Shown: positions 21,681 to 30,453, counted from the stretch's first letter. The stretch: DNA of 64,000 nt from an uncultured Chloroflexota bacterium (GCA_903858085.1 CAIOHJ010000045.1:26674-90673); one strand, 5' to 3'. The notes: generated by a model from the sequence alone, not told the origin. Program-made: numbers and translations.

Positions 21681-21710
21681 ATCATAGCAGAAAGAGCGGT
21701 GTTTTCTCAA
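21681..21710 (-). promoter_or_regulatory. Promoter of the GH20 gene, with inverted repeat over the -10 box
   Basis: On the minus strand TTGAGA (21710-21705) and TATGAT (21686-21681) are separated by 18 bp. An inverted repeat CTTTCT-N8-AGAAAG (21675-21680 and 21689-21694) brackets the -10 box and could be an operator; six-base arms make this uncertain. Confidence 0.5.
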
Positions 21711-21854
21711 GCGGGGGTCTGGGATGTCGTTGAAGACCCAGCGGCCAGTTTGTTGTCTCGTTCGATTGACGGTAGGATCGAAAGGATGCGTGCGCACCAA
21801 TCGCGCTGCATTTCGTCTGCAAACCAGAACAACCAACCGAAAGGGTAGGCTTCC

Positions 21855-22931
21855 ATGAGCAGTTCCCAGGCGTGGCGTGTGGCCGTGATCGGAGCGGGCA
21901 CGATCAGCCAGCGTGTTCACATTCCCCTTTTTCAGAAACAACCCAACACCACGGTGGTCGCGGTCTGTGATGTCAACGCAGCCCGAGCGCAGGCAGTCGC
22001 TGCGGAAACGGGGGTTGCCCATGTCTACAGCGACTACGAGACGCTGCTGGCCGAACAGCAGCCAGACATTGCGGTCGTAGCTGCCCCCAATGTCTTTCAC
22101 AAGCCGATGGCGACGGCGGCGCTGGAAGCGGGCGCACATGTGCTCTGTGAGAAACCGGTCGCACTCACCTACAGCGACGCGCAGGCAATGTTTGCCACAG
22201 CTGCAGCGCGCCAACGGGTGCTGACCGTCGGCACCCACTTTCGCTTCACCGGCCCCATGCAAGCAGCCAAAGCCCATGCCGCTGCCGGCTTCTTTGGCCG
22301 GATCTATGCGGCCCGTACGGTCTGGCAACGCCGCAACGGCATCCCTGGCTACGGCAGCTGGTTCACCAATCGGGATCTGGCTGGCGGCGGCGCGCTGCTC
22401 GACATCGGCGTCCACACCCTCGATCGCGCGCTCTACATCATGAACTACCCGCAGCCCAAGCGGGTGAGCGGTGTGATGGGGGCCGAATTTGGCCCACGCG
22501 GGCGCGGGCTAGGAGGCTGGGGGGCCGATATCCATTCACCCTCCTCGGGAACCCGCTACGACGTCGACGACCTGGCCTGGGCCCAGGTCCTCTTCGAGGG
22601 GGGCACCGTGCTACAGTTCCAGGTCGCCTGGGCAGCCAACTACCCGGAAAATTTTGTGACTGAAATTTTTGGCACAGAGGGGGGCGCCCGCATCGGCGGG
22701 CAAGACTCGGTCGAGCTCTACTCGATGCTCAACGGGCTGGAGGTCAAGACAGAGACCCAGCTGCCCCCCCAGAAGGGCAGTTCCTACGAGCAGCTGATCG
22801 GCAACTTTGTCAGCCGGCTCAACGGCGACACCCAGGCCGACATCGTCACCCCGGAGCAGGCGCTCGTGCATGTCAAAATTGTCGATGCGATCACACGCTC
22901 TGCAAGCGAAGGCCGCGAAATCGTCCTGTAA
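21855..22931 (+). CDS. Gfo/Idh/MocA-family NAD(P)-dependent oxidoreductase
   Basis: 358 residues. The Rossmann start VAVIGAGTISQRVHIP and the family signature HVLCEKPVALTYSDA (lysine of the EKP motif) are clear. The C-terminal alpha/beta domain has GGGALLDIGVHTLDRALY with the conserved D/H pair. Members oxidise or reduce sugars and inositols. It is divergent from the GH20 hexosaminidase across a 216-bp gap, so an amino-sugar or other glycan-derived substrate is possible, but nothing in the sequence fixes it. A long perfect hairpin follows the stop. Confidence 0.9.
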   Translation: MSSSQAWRVAVIGAGTISQRVHIPLFQKQPNTTVVAVCDVNAARAQAVAAETGVAHVYSDYETLLAEQQPDIAVVAAPNVFHKPMATAALEAGAHVLCEKPVALTYSDAQAMFATAAARQRVLTVGTHFRFTGPMQAAKAHAAAGFFGRIYAARTVWQRRNGIPGYGSWFTNRDLAGGGALLDIGVHTLDRALYIMNYPQPKRVSGVMGAEFGPRGRGLGGWGADIHSPSSGTRYDVDDLAWAQVLFEGGTVLQFQVAWAANYPENFVTEIFGTEGGARIGGQDSVELYSMLNGLEVKTETQLPPQKGSSYEQLIGNFVSRLNGDTQADIVTPEQALVHVKIVDAITRSASEGREIVL

Positions 22932-22945
22932 ACGCTTTTGTCCAC

Positions 22946-23004
22946 GCAACGGCCGCCTGGGAGCGCTTTCAGAAAGGCAGAAAGCGCTCCCAGGCGGCCG
23001 TTGC
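22946..23004. terminator. Perfect 25-bp stem hairpin between convergent genes
   Basis: Arms 22946-22970 and 22980-23004 are exact complements over 25 bases with a 9-nt loop (agaaaggca). It lies 14 bp after the dehydrogenase stop and 18 bp before the stop of the convergent ndk. The position suits a bidirectional terminator, although the stem is much longer than usual and no T-run follows. Confidence 0.75.
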
Positions 23005-23022
23005 AGCTGTCCAGCCAGATCT

Positions 23023-23469
23023 TTATTCGAAGATCCAACCGTCGACCGAGCGCTGCCATTCGACGACTTCACTGCCGAACCAGAGTGCGATCTCAGCAGC
23101 GGCGCTCTCGGGTGCATCGCTGGCATGGACCAGGTTGCGTCCGATCTCCAGCGCAAGGTCGGCGCGGATCGTGCCCGGAGCGGCTTCGTGGGGACGGGTT
23201 GCCCCGACCGTCTGACGCACAGCAGCGACAGCCTGGGTCCCTTCCACCACCATCGCCACGACTGGCGCGCTGGTGATGTAGCGGATCAGCCCGTTAAAAA
23301 AGGGTTTTCCCTCGTGCACAGCGTAGTGCCGACGTGCCAGATCGTCGCTCACCTGCAACAGCTTGAGGCCCACCACCTTGAGCCCGCGGCGCTCGAGGCG
23401 CCCGAGAATCTCCCCGATCAACCCCCGCTGGACCCCATCGGGTTTGACCATCACAAATGTGCGTTCCAT
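23023..23469 (-). CDS. ndk: Nucleoside diphosphate kinase
   Basis: 148 residues. Ndk balances NTP and dNTP pools by phosphate transfer through a histidine. The N-terminus ERTFVMVKPDGVQRGLIGEI, the ATP-contact region and the catalytic H115 in NLVHASD are all present. The C-terminal SEVVEWQRSVDGWIFE is typical. An ATG with GAGGAG about 10 nt upstream supports the start. It appears monocistronic. Confidence 0.96.
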   Translation of the reverse strand: MERTFVMVKPDGVQRGLIGEILGRLERRGLKVVGLKLLQVSDDLARRHYAVHEGKPFFNGLIRYITSAPVVAMVVEGTQAVAAVRQTVGATRPHEAAPGTIRADLALEIGRNLVHASDAPESAAAEIALWFGSEVVEWQRSVDGWIFE

Positions 23470-23556
23470 TTTGTTTGACTCCTCGCTCTTTTTCGAATTT
23501 TTTACTTCGTCAGGCCGTAGGATAGTCTACTGCAAAGCCTCTGTGCGGAAAAAATT

Positions 23557-24411
23557 CTATCTGCTCGATGGCGGCTGTCTGCCCGCTTCGTCGAGCTGTG
23601 GGTCGAAGCGGGCCAACAGGGCAGCCTCGCCGAGCGTCACCCGCAGCAGGGTCTGGCCCCGATCCCAGGGGATCCGCAGCCATCCCTGCACAAACTCGCC
23701 GTCCGGGTCCATTGTCTGCATCGGGCTGCGCGCCAGGGCACGGTCGTCGACATTCCCCAGCGCAGCCAGCACGACCCAGGCCATCAACACCTGCGGGCTC
23801 TGCTGGGTCAAGTGACGGGCAAGCCGGTAGGCCTGCTCGCGGCTTCCCTGCTGCCAGGAAGCCACCATCCAGTTGACCTGAAAGTCCAGCCGTTTGGGTT
23901 CTGCCTGGACCAGGCGTTGGCAGGCCTGCGCCGCATGCCCCCACCGGCCCGCACGCAGATAGAGGCTGGCCAGCGCAGCGCTGTCCAGGCGCAGGGGGCT
24001 GCTCTCTTCGAGGTGGGTGCGGGCCAGCCCATCGCGGATGGCCGGGTCATAAGGGTGCGACTGAAAGGCCCGGCGCCAGATCGGGCGTGCAGCGGCGAGC
24101 ATGCCTTTTTGCTCCACGGCGTACGCCAGCGAGCGCCAGGCGACAGCATTGCCGGGGTCTGCCTGCAGCAGCCGCCGCGCCCAGTCCTCGCCCTCCTGCC
24201 AGCGTTTGAGTGTCCAGGCAGCCCGGATCACCCGCTCGTAGGAAGCCAGATGGCGGGGCAAGCGAAGCAGGGCCAGCCGAGCCAGGTGGGCTGCCTCTTC
24301 TGGTTCGCCCGCCAGCAGCGCACTCTCCGCAGCCCGGCTGACCTGGGCCAGCTCCACGATCGTCTCTCCTGGTTTTCGGGGCAGATCCGAAGCAGGTGGA
24401 GCAGCTCTCAT
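23557..24411 (-). CDS. TPR-repeat protein of unknown function
   Basis: 284 residues. Helical repeats of about 34 residues fit tetratricopeptide repeats (for example AESALLAGEPEEAAHLARLALLRLP, WQEGEDWARRLLQADPGNAVAWRSLAYAVEQKG, AALASLYLRAGRWGHAAQACQRLV). No signal peptide or membrane segment is seen. TPR arrays bind protein partners. Its ATG comes 3 nt after the stop of the histone-deacetylase-family gene, so the two are almost certainly co-translated. A partner role for the deacetylase is an inference from this coupling alone. Confidence 0.75.
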   Translation of the reverse strand: MRAAPPASDLPRKPGETIVELAQVSRAAESALLAGEPEEAAHLARLALLRLPRHLASYERVIRAAWTLKRWQEGEDWARRLLQADPGNAVAWRSLAYAVEQKGMLAAARPIWRRAFQSHPYDPAIRDGLARTHLEESSPLRLDSAALASLYLRAGRWGHAAQACQRLVQAEPKRLDFQVNWMVASWQQGSREQAYRLARHLTQQSPQVLMAWVVLAALGNVDDRALARSPMQTMDPDGEFVQGWLRIPWDRGQTLLRVTLGEAALLARFDPQLDEAGRQPPSSR

Positions 24412-24414
24412 CGC

Positions 24415-25506
24415 CTACACCCCAAAATCATCGTCCCACTCCAGCCAGCGCGACGGCATCGAATGGTGCGAGCTCTCGCGGATGTTGTGGAGGCGCTTCA
24501 GCTGGTCGAACAGGGCATGGACAGGCCGCTCGCTCGCAACCGGGAGCCCGAACGGATCGTTGGGGGGAGTCTGTTCTCGGCGCAACACCTGGAAGGTCGC
24601 CAAGACCGCATGGGCCAGCACCCGCAGATGATAGCCCCCTTCCAGAACACAGACCAGCCGTCCTGCGCACAGCTCGTCGGCCAGCGCCATGACCTCCTGC
24701 ACCAGCGCTGCGTAGCCGCCAAGACTCAGCCCCATGCTGGCCAGCGGGTCCAGCCAGTGCGCGTCGAAGCCGGCGGATAGCAGGATCAATTCGGGGCGAA
24801 AGCGGCGGGCTACCGGGGCCAGGATCTGCTGAAAAGCCTCCAGGTAGCCTTTGTCGCCGACATGGGGTGGAAAGGGCACGTTGACTGTCGCCCCGTAGCC
24901 TTCATCCGCCCCCAGCTCGGTGGCAGCCCCGGTCCCTGGGTAATACGGAAACTGATGGGTGCTAAAAAAAAGCACGCTGGGGTCTTTGAAAAAGATGTCC
25001 TGGGTCCCGTTGCCGTGGTGCACATCGAAGTCGACGATCAGGACCCGCTCGACTCCGTGCTGGCGCTGTGCCCAACGGGCGGCGATGGCTGCGTTGGCAA
25101 AGAGACAAAAGCCCATGCCCTGCTGCCCCAAGGCATGGTGCCCCGGCGGGCGCACCAGCGCAAAACCGTTGTCGACCTGTCTCCACAACACAGCGTCGAC
25201 CAGGTTGAGCAGCCCCCCAGCGGCGCGCAGGGCCGCCTCGTAGCTGTCGGCGTTGACGTAGGTATCCGGGTCGAGCAGGCCGCCGCCGCGTGCGATCGTG
25301 CGCAGCCGCTCCAGGTACTGGGGCGTGTGTACAGCCAAAATGGCGTCGAGGGGGGCCGGGGTGCTGGGCACCCGGGCCAGCTTGTCCAACATCCCCTCTT
25401 CCGCCAGCAGCTCCATCGTGCCCTGCAGCCGGCGAAAATTTTCAGGGTGGCCTTCGAGCGTATGGCGAAGGTTGTAGGCGTCGTAGACAATTGCGGTTCG
25501 GCTCAT
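24415..25506 (-). CDS. Histone deacetylase-family amidohydrolase (acetoin-utilisation type)
   Basis: 363 residues. The arginase/deacetylase-fold signatures are complete: ALVRPPGHHAL (the two catalytic histidines), VLIVDFDVHHGNGTQDIF (zinc Asp/His), FFSTHQFPYYPGTG and LLSAGFDAHWLDPL (second zinc Asp), then CVLEGGYHL. It should be an active zinc-dependent deacetylase of acetyl-lysine, acetyl-polyamine or a similar substrate. It follows the BMP transporter ATPase gene by 26 bp and precedes the TPR gene by 3 bp. Bacterial members include AcuC and acetylpolyamine hydrolases; which applies here is not clear. Confidence 0.9.
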   Translation of the reverse strand: MSRTAIVYDAYNLRHTLEGHPENFRRLQGTMELLAEEGMLDKLARVPSTPAPLDAILAVHTPQYLERLRTIARGGGLLDPDTYVNADSYEAALRAAGGLLNLVDAVLWRQVDNGFALVRPPGHHALGQQGMGFCLFANAAIAARWAQRQHGVERVLIVDFDVHHGNGTQDIFFKDPSVLFFSTHQFPYYPGTGAATELGADEGYGATVNVPFPPHVGDKGYLEAFQQILAPVARRFRPELILLSAGFDAHWLDPLASMGLSLGGYAALVQEVMALADELCAGRLVCVLEGGYHLRVLAHAVLATFQVLRREQTPPNDPFGLPVASERPVHALFDQLKRLHNIRESSHHSMPSRWLEWDDDFGV

Positions 25507-25532
25507 CGATCAACTCAACAATCAGATTGCAA

Positions 25533-27077
25533 TCAACGCACACCCTGGGTCGGTTCAGCCTTGACCCCAGCCATCAGGAGCCCCAGCCCCTCGCGCGTCG
25601 CCGCAGCACGGTCGACGACGTCGAGGATCCTTCCCTGAAAGATCACAGCAATGCGGTCAGAGAGTGCCAGGATCTCGTCAAGTTCGGCGCTGACCAACAG
25701 CACAGCGACCCCCTCATCCCGCTTGGCCACGATCTGCTGGTGGATAAATTCGATCGAACCGACGTCGATCCCACGGGTCGGCTGGGCGGCGATCAAGAGC
25801 TGGATTGGGCGGCTGAACTCGCGGGCGACGACCATCTTTTGTTGGTTGCCGCCGGAGAGGCTGCCGCCAGGCGTCTCGATGCTGGGGGTGCGCACGTCGA
25901 ATTTTTTGACAAGTTTCTCAGCATGTTCGGCAATGGCGGCCTGTTGAATGGTGGCTGCTCTGGCGAAGGGGGGCTGGGCATACTGGTTCAGGATGAGGTT
26001 GTCGGCGACTGTGTAGCTGTCGACCATGCCGTAGGCATGGCGGTCCTCGGGCACATGGCTGCAGCGGCCAGCGTGGATGATCTGGCCGGGGCTGGCGTGG
26101 GTGCGGTCGACCCCGCCGATACGCACCTGGCCGCCGCTGGCCCGCCGCAGCCCGGTGATCACCTCAACCAGTTCGGTCTGGCCGTTGCCTTGCACACCGG
26201 CAACCCCGACGATCTCCCCGGAACGCACCTGGAGGGAGACGCCGCGCAGCGCTGGCTCGCCGAGATCGTTCTTGGCCTGGAGGTCGGTGACCTCCAGCAC
26301 GGCTGCGCCGGGGTGGGCTGCCCCTTTCTCCACTGTCAGAATCACCTCACGGCCGACCATCAACGCAGCCAGCTGTGGCTGGGTTGCCGTCTGGGGGTCC
26401 GCCTCGCCGACAACCCGCCCGCTGCGCAGCACCAGGATCCGATCGGCAATGCGCAGCACTTCTTTGAGCTTGTGGGTGATAAAAATCATCGCTTTGCCCT
26501 GCCGCTTGAGCGTTTCCATCACGGCAAAGAGCCCTTCGATCTCCTGCGGGGTCAACACCGCGGTCGGCTCGTCGAGGATCAAAATCTTGGCGTTGCGGTA
26601 AAGCGCCTTGAGAATCTCCACACGCTGGCGGATGCCGACCGGCAGATCTTCGACCACACTGTGGGGGTCGACGGCAAGCCCATACTGGCGGGAGAGCGCC
26701 CGGATCCGTTCTTCGGCGCTGCGGCGATCCAACAGCCCATACCGAATGGACTCGTCGCCCAGCATGATGTTGTCGATGACCGTCATGACAGGAACCAGCT
26801 GAAAATGCTGGTGCACCATCCCGATGCCGAGGGCAATGGCATCACGCGGGGTTTTCAGGGTGACCGGCTGGCCGTCGACCCAGATTTCGCCCTGGGTTGG
26901 GTGGTAGAGGCCAAAAAGAACGTTCATCAGGGTGGACTTGCCCGCCCCGTTTTCGCCAAGCAAGGCCAGGATCTCGCCGGCATGGACGTGCAAGCTGACC
27001 TCCTGGTTGGCGACAACGCCTGGGAAGATCTTCGTGATCGAGCGGGCCTCCAGGGCGGGAACGGCAGGGTGATTCAT
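25533..27077 (-). CDS. ABC transporter ATP-binding protein with two nucleotide-binding domains (BMP/nucleoside type)
   Basis: 514 residues with two fused NBDs, as in RbsA, NupA or YufO. NBD1 has Walker A GENGAGKST, a C-loop variant VGIRQRVEI and Walker B ILILDEPTAVLT. NBD2 has a relaxed P-loop GVQGNGQTEL, signature LSGGNQQKMV and Walker B LLIAAQPTRGID, where the catalytic Glu is replaced by Gln. Asymmetric sites like this are usual in the family. It powers uptake with the two permeases and the BMP lipoprotein upstream. The ATG has an AGGAG site 8 nt away. Confidence 0.92.
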   Translation of the reverse strand: MNHPAVPALEARSITKIFPGVVANQEVSLHVHAGEILALLGENGAGKSTLMNVLFGLYHPTQGEIWVDGQPVTLKTPRDAIALGIGMVHQHFQLVPVMTVIDNIMLGDESIRYGLLDRRSAEERIRALSRQYGLAVDPHSVVEDLPVGIRQRVEILKALYRNAKILILDEPTAVLTPQEIEGLFAVMETLKRQGKAMIFITHKLKEVLRIADRILVLRSGRVVGEADPQTATQPQLAALMVGREVILTVEKGAAHPGAAVLEVTDLQAKNDLGEPALRGVSLQVRSGEIVGVAGVQGNGQTELVEVITGLRRASGGQVRIGGVDRTHASPGQIIHAGRCSHVPEDRHAYGMVDSYTVADNLILNQYAQPPFARAATIQQAAIAEHAEKLVKKFDVRTPSIETPGGSLSGGNQQKMVVAREFSRPIQLLIAAQPTRGIDVGSIEFIHQQIVAKRDEGVAVLLVSAELDEILALSDRIAVIFQGRILDVVDRAAATREGLGLLMAGVKAEPTQGVR

Positions 27078-27087
27078 CGGTCAGGCT

Positions 27088-27115
27088 CCTTGCTGGCTCA
27101 TCCTTGCTGGCTCAT
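27088..27115 (+). repeat. 14-bp tandem duplication across a permease stop codon
   Basis: CCTTGCTGGCTCAT occurs twice head to tail (27088-27101 and 27102-27115). The second copy contains the TGA of the permease gene; the first lies next to the AGGAG ribosome site of the ATPase gene. It probably arose by slippage and lengthens the intercistronic gap. Confidence 0.85.
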
Positions 27116-28161
27116 TCGGAGCCACTTTCGGTCTCATAGACTTTGCCCTCGGCGGCGGGCGGGCGCACACGGCCGACAAAGCCGGAGACCACCACGATCG
27201 TCACCACGTAGGGGATCATGCTGACGAACTGACGGGGCACGGTGGTGATCCCGGCCAGCAGCAGCTCGTTTTGCAGCGCCTGCGTATAACCGAAGAGCAG
27301 GGCCGCCGCTGTGGCCCCAAACGGCATCCAATTCCCAAAGATCATCGCAGCCAGCGAGATAAAGCCACGCCCGGCAGTCATCCCTTCTTGAAACTGACCG
27401 ACCGCCTCCAGGACGAGAAAACCGCCGGCCAGACCGGCCAGCATGCCCCCCAGCATGGTGTTCACATAGCGAAATCGGTTGACGTCGATGCCGACCGTAT
27501 CCGCTGCACGCGGGTGTTCGCCGCAGGCGCGCGTGCGCACCCCCCAGCGCGAGGAAAAGAGCGCCACATGCACCACGACCACCAGCAGCAGCGCGAGGTA
27601 GGTGAGGGGAGGATTGGAAAAAAAGACCTCGCCAAAGACAGGGATCTGGGAGAGGCCTGGGAGGGCGATCGCCCCAAATTTGCCTTCGGCCACCGCATCG
27701 CGGTCGAAAAGATAGGCGCTGATGCCAGCCGCCAGGATGATCAGCACAGTACCCGAAATGATCTGATCCATGCGATAGCGGATCGAAAAAAGCGCGTGCA
27801 ACAGCCCCATTGCCCCGCCGACAGCCAGGGAGGCCCCCACGCCAAAGAGCAGGCTGGCCAGCAGCGGCCAGTCGTTGGTGCTGGTTTTGGCCACGAACGC
27901 CGCAAAGGCGCCGGCCAGCATCATCCCTTCGATCCCGATATTGACGATCCCGGTGCGCTCGCACAGAATGCCGCACAGCGCGCCCAGGATCAGCGGCACG
28001 CTGGCACGCAAGGTGAAGTTGAGTGCGCTCACGCTAAAAAAGACACGCAGCCACGGATGTTCGCCCAGGGAGGTGGTGTTGACCAACAGTGTCATGGCCA
28101 CAGCTGCGACAGCCAGAAACATCGCCAGCAGTGCGGTGCCCCGAAAGAAACGACTGCCCAT
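27112..28161 (-). CDS. ABC transporter permease, BMP/nucleoside type (second permease)
   Basis: 349 residues with eight to ten hydrophobic segments. The RbsC-like permease signature region FTLRASVPLILGALCGILCERTG and NIGIEGMMLAGAF is typical of NupQ/YufQ-type permeases for nucleosides. The ATG at 28161 is preferred over a GTG at 28179 because GGGGGAGGT lies 7 nt before it. The gap to the preceding permease stop is 5 bp. It pairs with the other permease as a heterodimer (inference from the family). Confidence 0.9.
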   Translation of the reverse strand: MGSRFFRGTALLAMFLAVAAVAMTLLVNTTSLGEHPWLRVFFSVSALNFTLRASVPLILGALCGILCERTGIVNIGIEGMMLAGAFAAFVAKTSTNDWPLLASLLFGVGASLAVGGAMGLLHALFSIRYRMDQIISGTVLIILAAGISAYLFDRDAVAEGKFGAIALPGLSQIPVFGEVFFSNPPLTYLALLLVVVVHVALFSSRWGVRTRACGEHPRAADTVGIDVNRFRYVNTMLGGMLAGLAGGFLVLEAVGQFQEGMTAGRGFISLAAMIFGNWMPFGATAAALLFGYTQALQNELLLAGITTVPRQFVSMIPYVVTIVVVSGFVGRVRPPAAEGKVYETESGSE

Positions 28162-28166
28162 ACCGA

Positions 28167-29282
28167 TTACCTCCCCCACCCGCTGCTGAAGACGGTTGAC
28201 TCCGACAGGTCGCCAGGTTTGCGCAGGCGGTAGATTTGCCGGATGATCGCCGGGGCGGCCACAAAGGCCAACACCAACGCCTGGATGACCTGAATGATGT
28301 CGGCGGCTACCCCGGAGTCGAACTGCATCCGGGCGCTGCCCGCGTCCAGAGCGCCGAGCAGAAAGGCAGACAAGAGGACCCCCAGCGGGTTGGTCTGGCC
28401 GAGCAGCGCGACGGTGATCCCGTCGAAGCCCACGCCCCCGGTAAATTCTGGGGCAAAACGGTGGTTGAGCCCGAGGGTTTCGATCGCCCCCGCCAGCCCA
28501 GCCACGCCGCCGGCAATCATCAGCGTCAAAACCGTGATCCAGCGCACGTTGATGCCGGCGTAGCGGGCGGCTTTGCTGTTGGCGCCGACCGTGCGCGTGG
28601 CGAACCCCAATGTCGTCTTAAAGATCAACCACCACATGGCCAGGGCAACCCCTATCGCCAGCAACACCCCCCAGTGTACCCGGTAGGGTTCCCCAAAAAT
28701 CCAGGGCAGCCGTGCGCTGGCCAGGACCTCTGCCGTGCGTGAGATGGGACCGGCGTTGACATCCCAGAGGGGACCTGGGGTCTGCCCCTGGGTTCCGCCA
28801 GCATAGACCGTCCAGGCAGCAAACAGGCTGGCCACGTAATTGAGCATGATGGTGACGATCACCTCGTGCGCGCCGGTGAATACCTTGAGCAGGCCCGGAA
28901 TCAAGCCCCACAACAGCCCCCCCACGACCCCTGCCAACAGCGCCAGAGGCAGGTGCGCCGGCACGCCCTCAAAATTGACCCCGACCGCCACCGAGCAGAC
29001 GGTGCCGACGATAAACTGTCCGGAGGCGCCGATGTTGAAGAGCCCGGCTTTGAAGGCGATCGAGACCGACAGACCGGTCAAAATCAGAGGGGTCATCTTG
29101 CGAACTGTGGTGGACCAGGCACGGGGGCTGCCGAACGCCCCTTCCCAGAGCCCACGGTACGCTGCCAGCGGGTCGTCGCCGAAGATCCACATCAGGAGAG
29201 CGCCGACCAGCAGCGCCGAGAACACGGCCAGGATCGGCACGACCAGCAGCTGCCCGGCCCGCCGCAGAGAAAAAATGTGCAT
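28167..29282 (-). CDS. ABC transporter permease, BMP/nucleoside type (first permease)
   Basis: 371 residues. The conserved segment MTPLILTGLSVSIAFKAGLFNIGASGQFIVG and the ALLAGVVGGLLWGLIPGLLKVFTGAHEVIVTIMLNY region are characteristic of NupP/YufP-like permeases. About eight to nine membrane helices are visible. The ATG at 29282 has a GGAGGAG site. The upstream gap to the binding-protein gene holds a strong hairpin, while the downstream permease follows within 5 bp. Confidence 0.9.
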   Translation of the reverse strand: MHIFSLRRAGQLLVVPILAVFSALLVGALLMWIFGDDPLAAYRGLWEGAFGSPRAWSTTVRKMTPLILTGLSVSIAFKAGLFNIGASGQFIVGTVCSVAVGVNFEGVPAHLPLALLAGVVGGLLWGLIPGLLKVFTGAHEVIVTIMLNYVASLFAAWTVYAGGTQGQTPGPLWDVNAGPISRTAEVLASARLPWIFGEPYRVHWGVLLAIGVALAMWWLIFKTTLGFATRTVGANSKAARYAGINVRWITVLTLMIAGGVAGLAGAIETLGLNHRFAPEFTGGVGFDGITVALLGQTNPLGVLLSAFLLGALDAGSARMQFDSGVAADIIQVIQALVLAFVAAPAIIRQIYRLRKPGDLSESTVFSSGWGR

Positions 29283-29320
29283 CGCTCCTCCCGGAAACTG
29301 TCCAGTTGGCCAGCGGAGAA

Positions 29321-29354
29321 GACAAGAGGCAAGGAGAACTCCTTGCCTCTTGTC
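29321..29354. terminator. Intercistronic hairpin between binding-protein and permease genes
   Basis: GACAAGAGGCAAGGAG (29321-29336) and its exact complement (29339-29354) flank only AA, giving a 14-16 bp stem. It sits 40 bp after the BMP gene stop and 38 bp before the permease start. Such a stem-loop can protect the binding-protein mRNA or partly stop transcription, giving more binding protein than permease. Confidence 0.7.
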
Positions 29355-29394
29355 CGGCGGGTCGTCGACAGAAGGTCCGAACGACCGCTGTGGA

Positions 29395-30453
29395 TCAGTA
29401 CCCTGTCGACAGGCTGCCGTCGGCAAGGCCTGCGGCAATCTCGTTCAACTTTTCCTTGATCTCCGGCGCGATCTGGGCGTCGAAATCGTGGAAGGGGGCC
29501 AGACCGGCGCCGCCGAAGTAGTTCCCGGCGGTCATCGAGCCATCCGCAGCGTAGGTGCTGATCAGGTCGAGCACCGAAGGGGTGATCAGCTTCATGGCGC
29601 TGGAGACCAGACAGGGGTGAGCGGCTGGCAGCGTCTCCCACTGGTCAGTGTCGACGCCGATGCAGAAGATCTCGGTTCCTGCACCAGGTGCGGCCGCTAT
29701 TTCCTGCAGCGCACCGTTGCCGGTCATGCCGCCGGCGCCGAAGATCACATCTGCCTTCTGGTCGAGCGCCTGTTTGGCGGTCGCAGCTCCCCATTCAGGG
29801 TCGGTGAAGGCCTGCGAGATCTCGCCAGGATGGTAAGTCGAGAGAATGGTGATCTCCGGGTTGATGAAGCGGGCCCCAGCTTCGTAGCCCTCTTTGAAAG
29901 CGACGACCGGCGGCACCAGGTCGGTGCCCAGCACAGCCGCGATCGTGCCGCTCTTGCTCAACATGGCGGCCAGAGCCCCCGCCAGAAAGCCCGACTGATC
30001 CTCGCGAAAGACGAGCCCGGTCAGATTGGGCAGTGCTTCCCCTTGAAACTGGTCCACCCCGATGAAGTAGGTGTCGGGATGGGCCTGGGCGGCCGCCAGG
30101 GTCGCTTCCCCCAGCGCAAACCCCACCGTCACGATCACGTCGAACCCAGCGTCGACAAACTGCTGGATATTGTCGGCGTAATCCTTGGAATCTTGGGTCT
30201 CGATGTATTTGACCTCTTCGCCTTCCTGCAGGCCGAGTTCAGCCGCTGCCTGCAGCACCCCATCCCAGGCAGACTGGTTGAAGCTGCGGTCGTTGACACG
30301 GCCGACGTCTGTGACCAGACCGATCTGGAGGGCGGCAGGTTCGTCTGCGGTGGCAGCCGGGTTGGCGGGGCCTGCCACCGTGGTACAGGCGGACAGCAAC
30401 AGGGTACAGACCAATGCTATCGACAAAAAAACGGCAGATCGCTTCTTCTGCAT
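29395..30453 (-). CDS. BMP-family ABC transporter substrate-binding lipoprotein
   Basis: 352 residues. The signal peptide ends in the lipobox LLLSA-C23. The BMP (basic membrane protein/PnrA/Med) fold is shown by IGLVTDVGRVNDRSFNQSAWDG, IVTVGFALGEATLAAAQAHPDTYFIGVDQ and IFGAGGMTGNGAL. Relatives bind purine nucleosides. The ATG has a GAGGAG site about 11 nt upstream. It is the first gene of the operon BMP-permease-permease-ATPase-deacetylase-TPR and has a perfect -10 promoter box upstream. Confidence 0.93.
   Translation of the reverse strand: MQKKRSAVFLSIALVCTLLLSACTTVAGPANPAATADEPAALQIGLVTDVGRVNDRSFNQSAWDGVLQAAAELGLQEGEEVKYIETQDSKDYADNIQQFVDAGFDVIVTVGFALGEATLAAAQAHPDTYFIGVDQFQGEALPNLTGLVFREDQSGFLAGALAAMLSKSGTIAAVLGTDLVPPVVAFKEGYEAGARFINPEITILSTYHPGEISQAFTDPEWGAATAKQALDQKADVIFGAGGMTGNGALQEIAAAPGAGTEIFCIGVDTDQWETLPAAHPCLVSSAMKLITPSVLDLISTYAADGSMTAGNYFGGAGLAPFHDFDAQIAPEIKEKLNEIAAGLADGSLSTGY

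Noticed and set aside
21639..22415. In-frame N-terminal extension of the GH20 gene (about 259 residues)
   Set aside because: It runs antisense through the dehydrogenase gene, has no domain likeness, and the ATG at 21638 has a good ribosome site and the conserved start.
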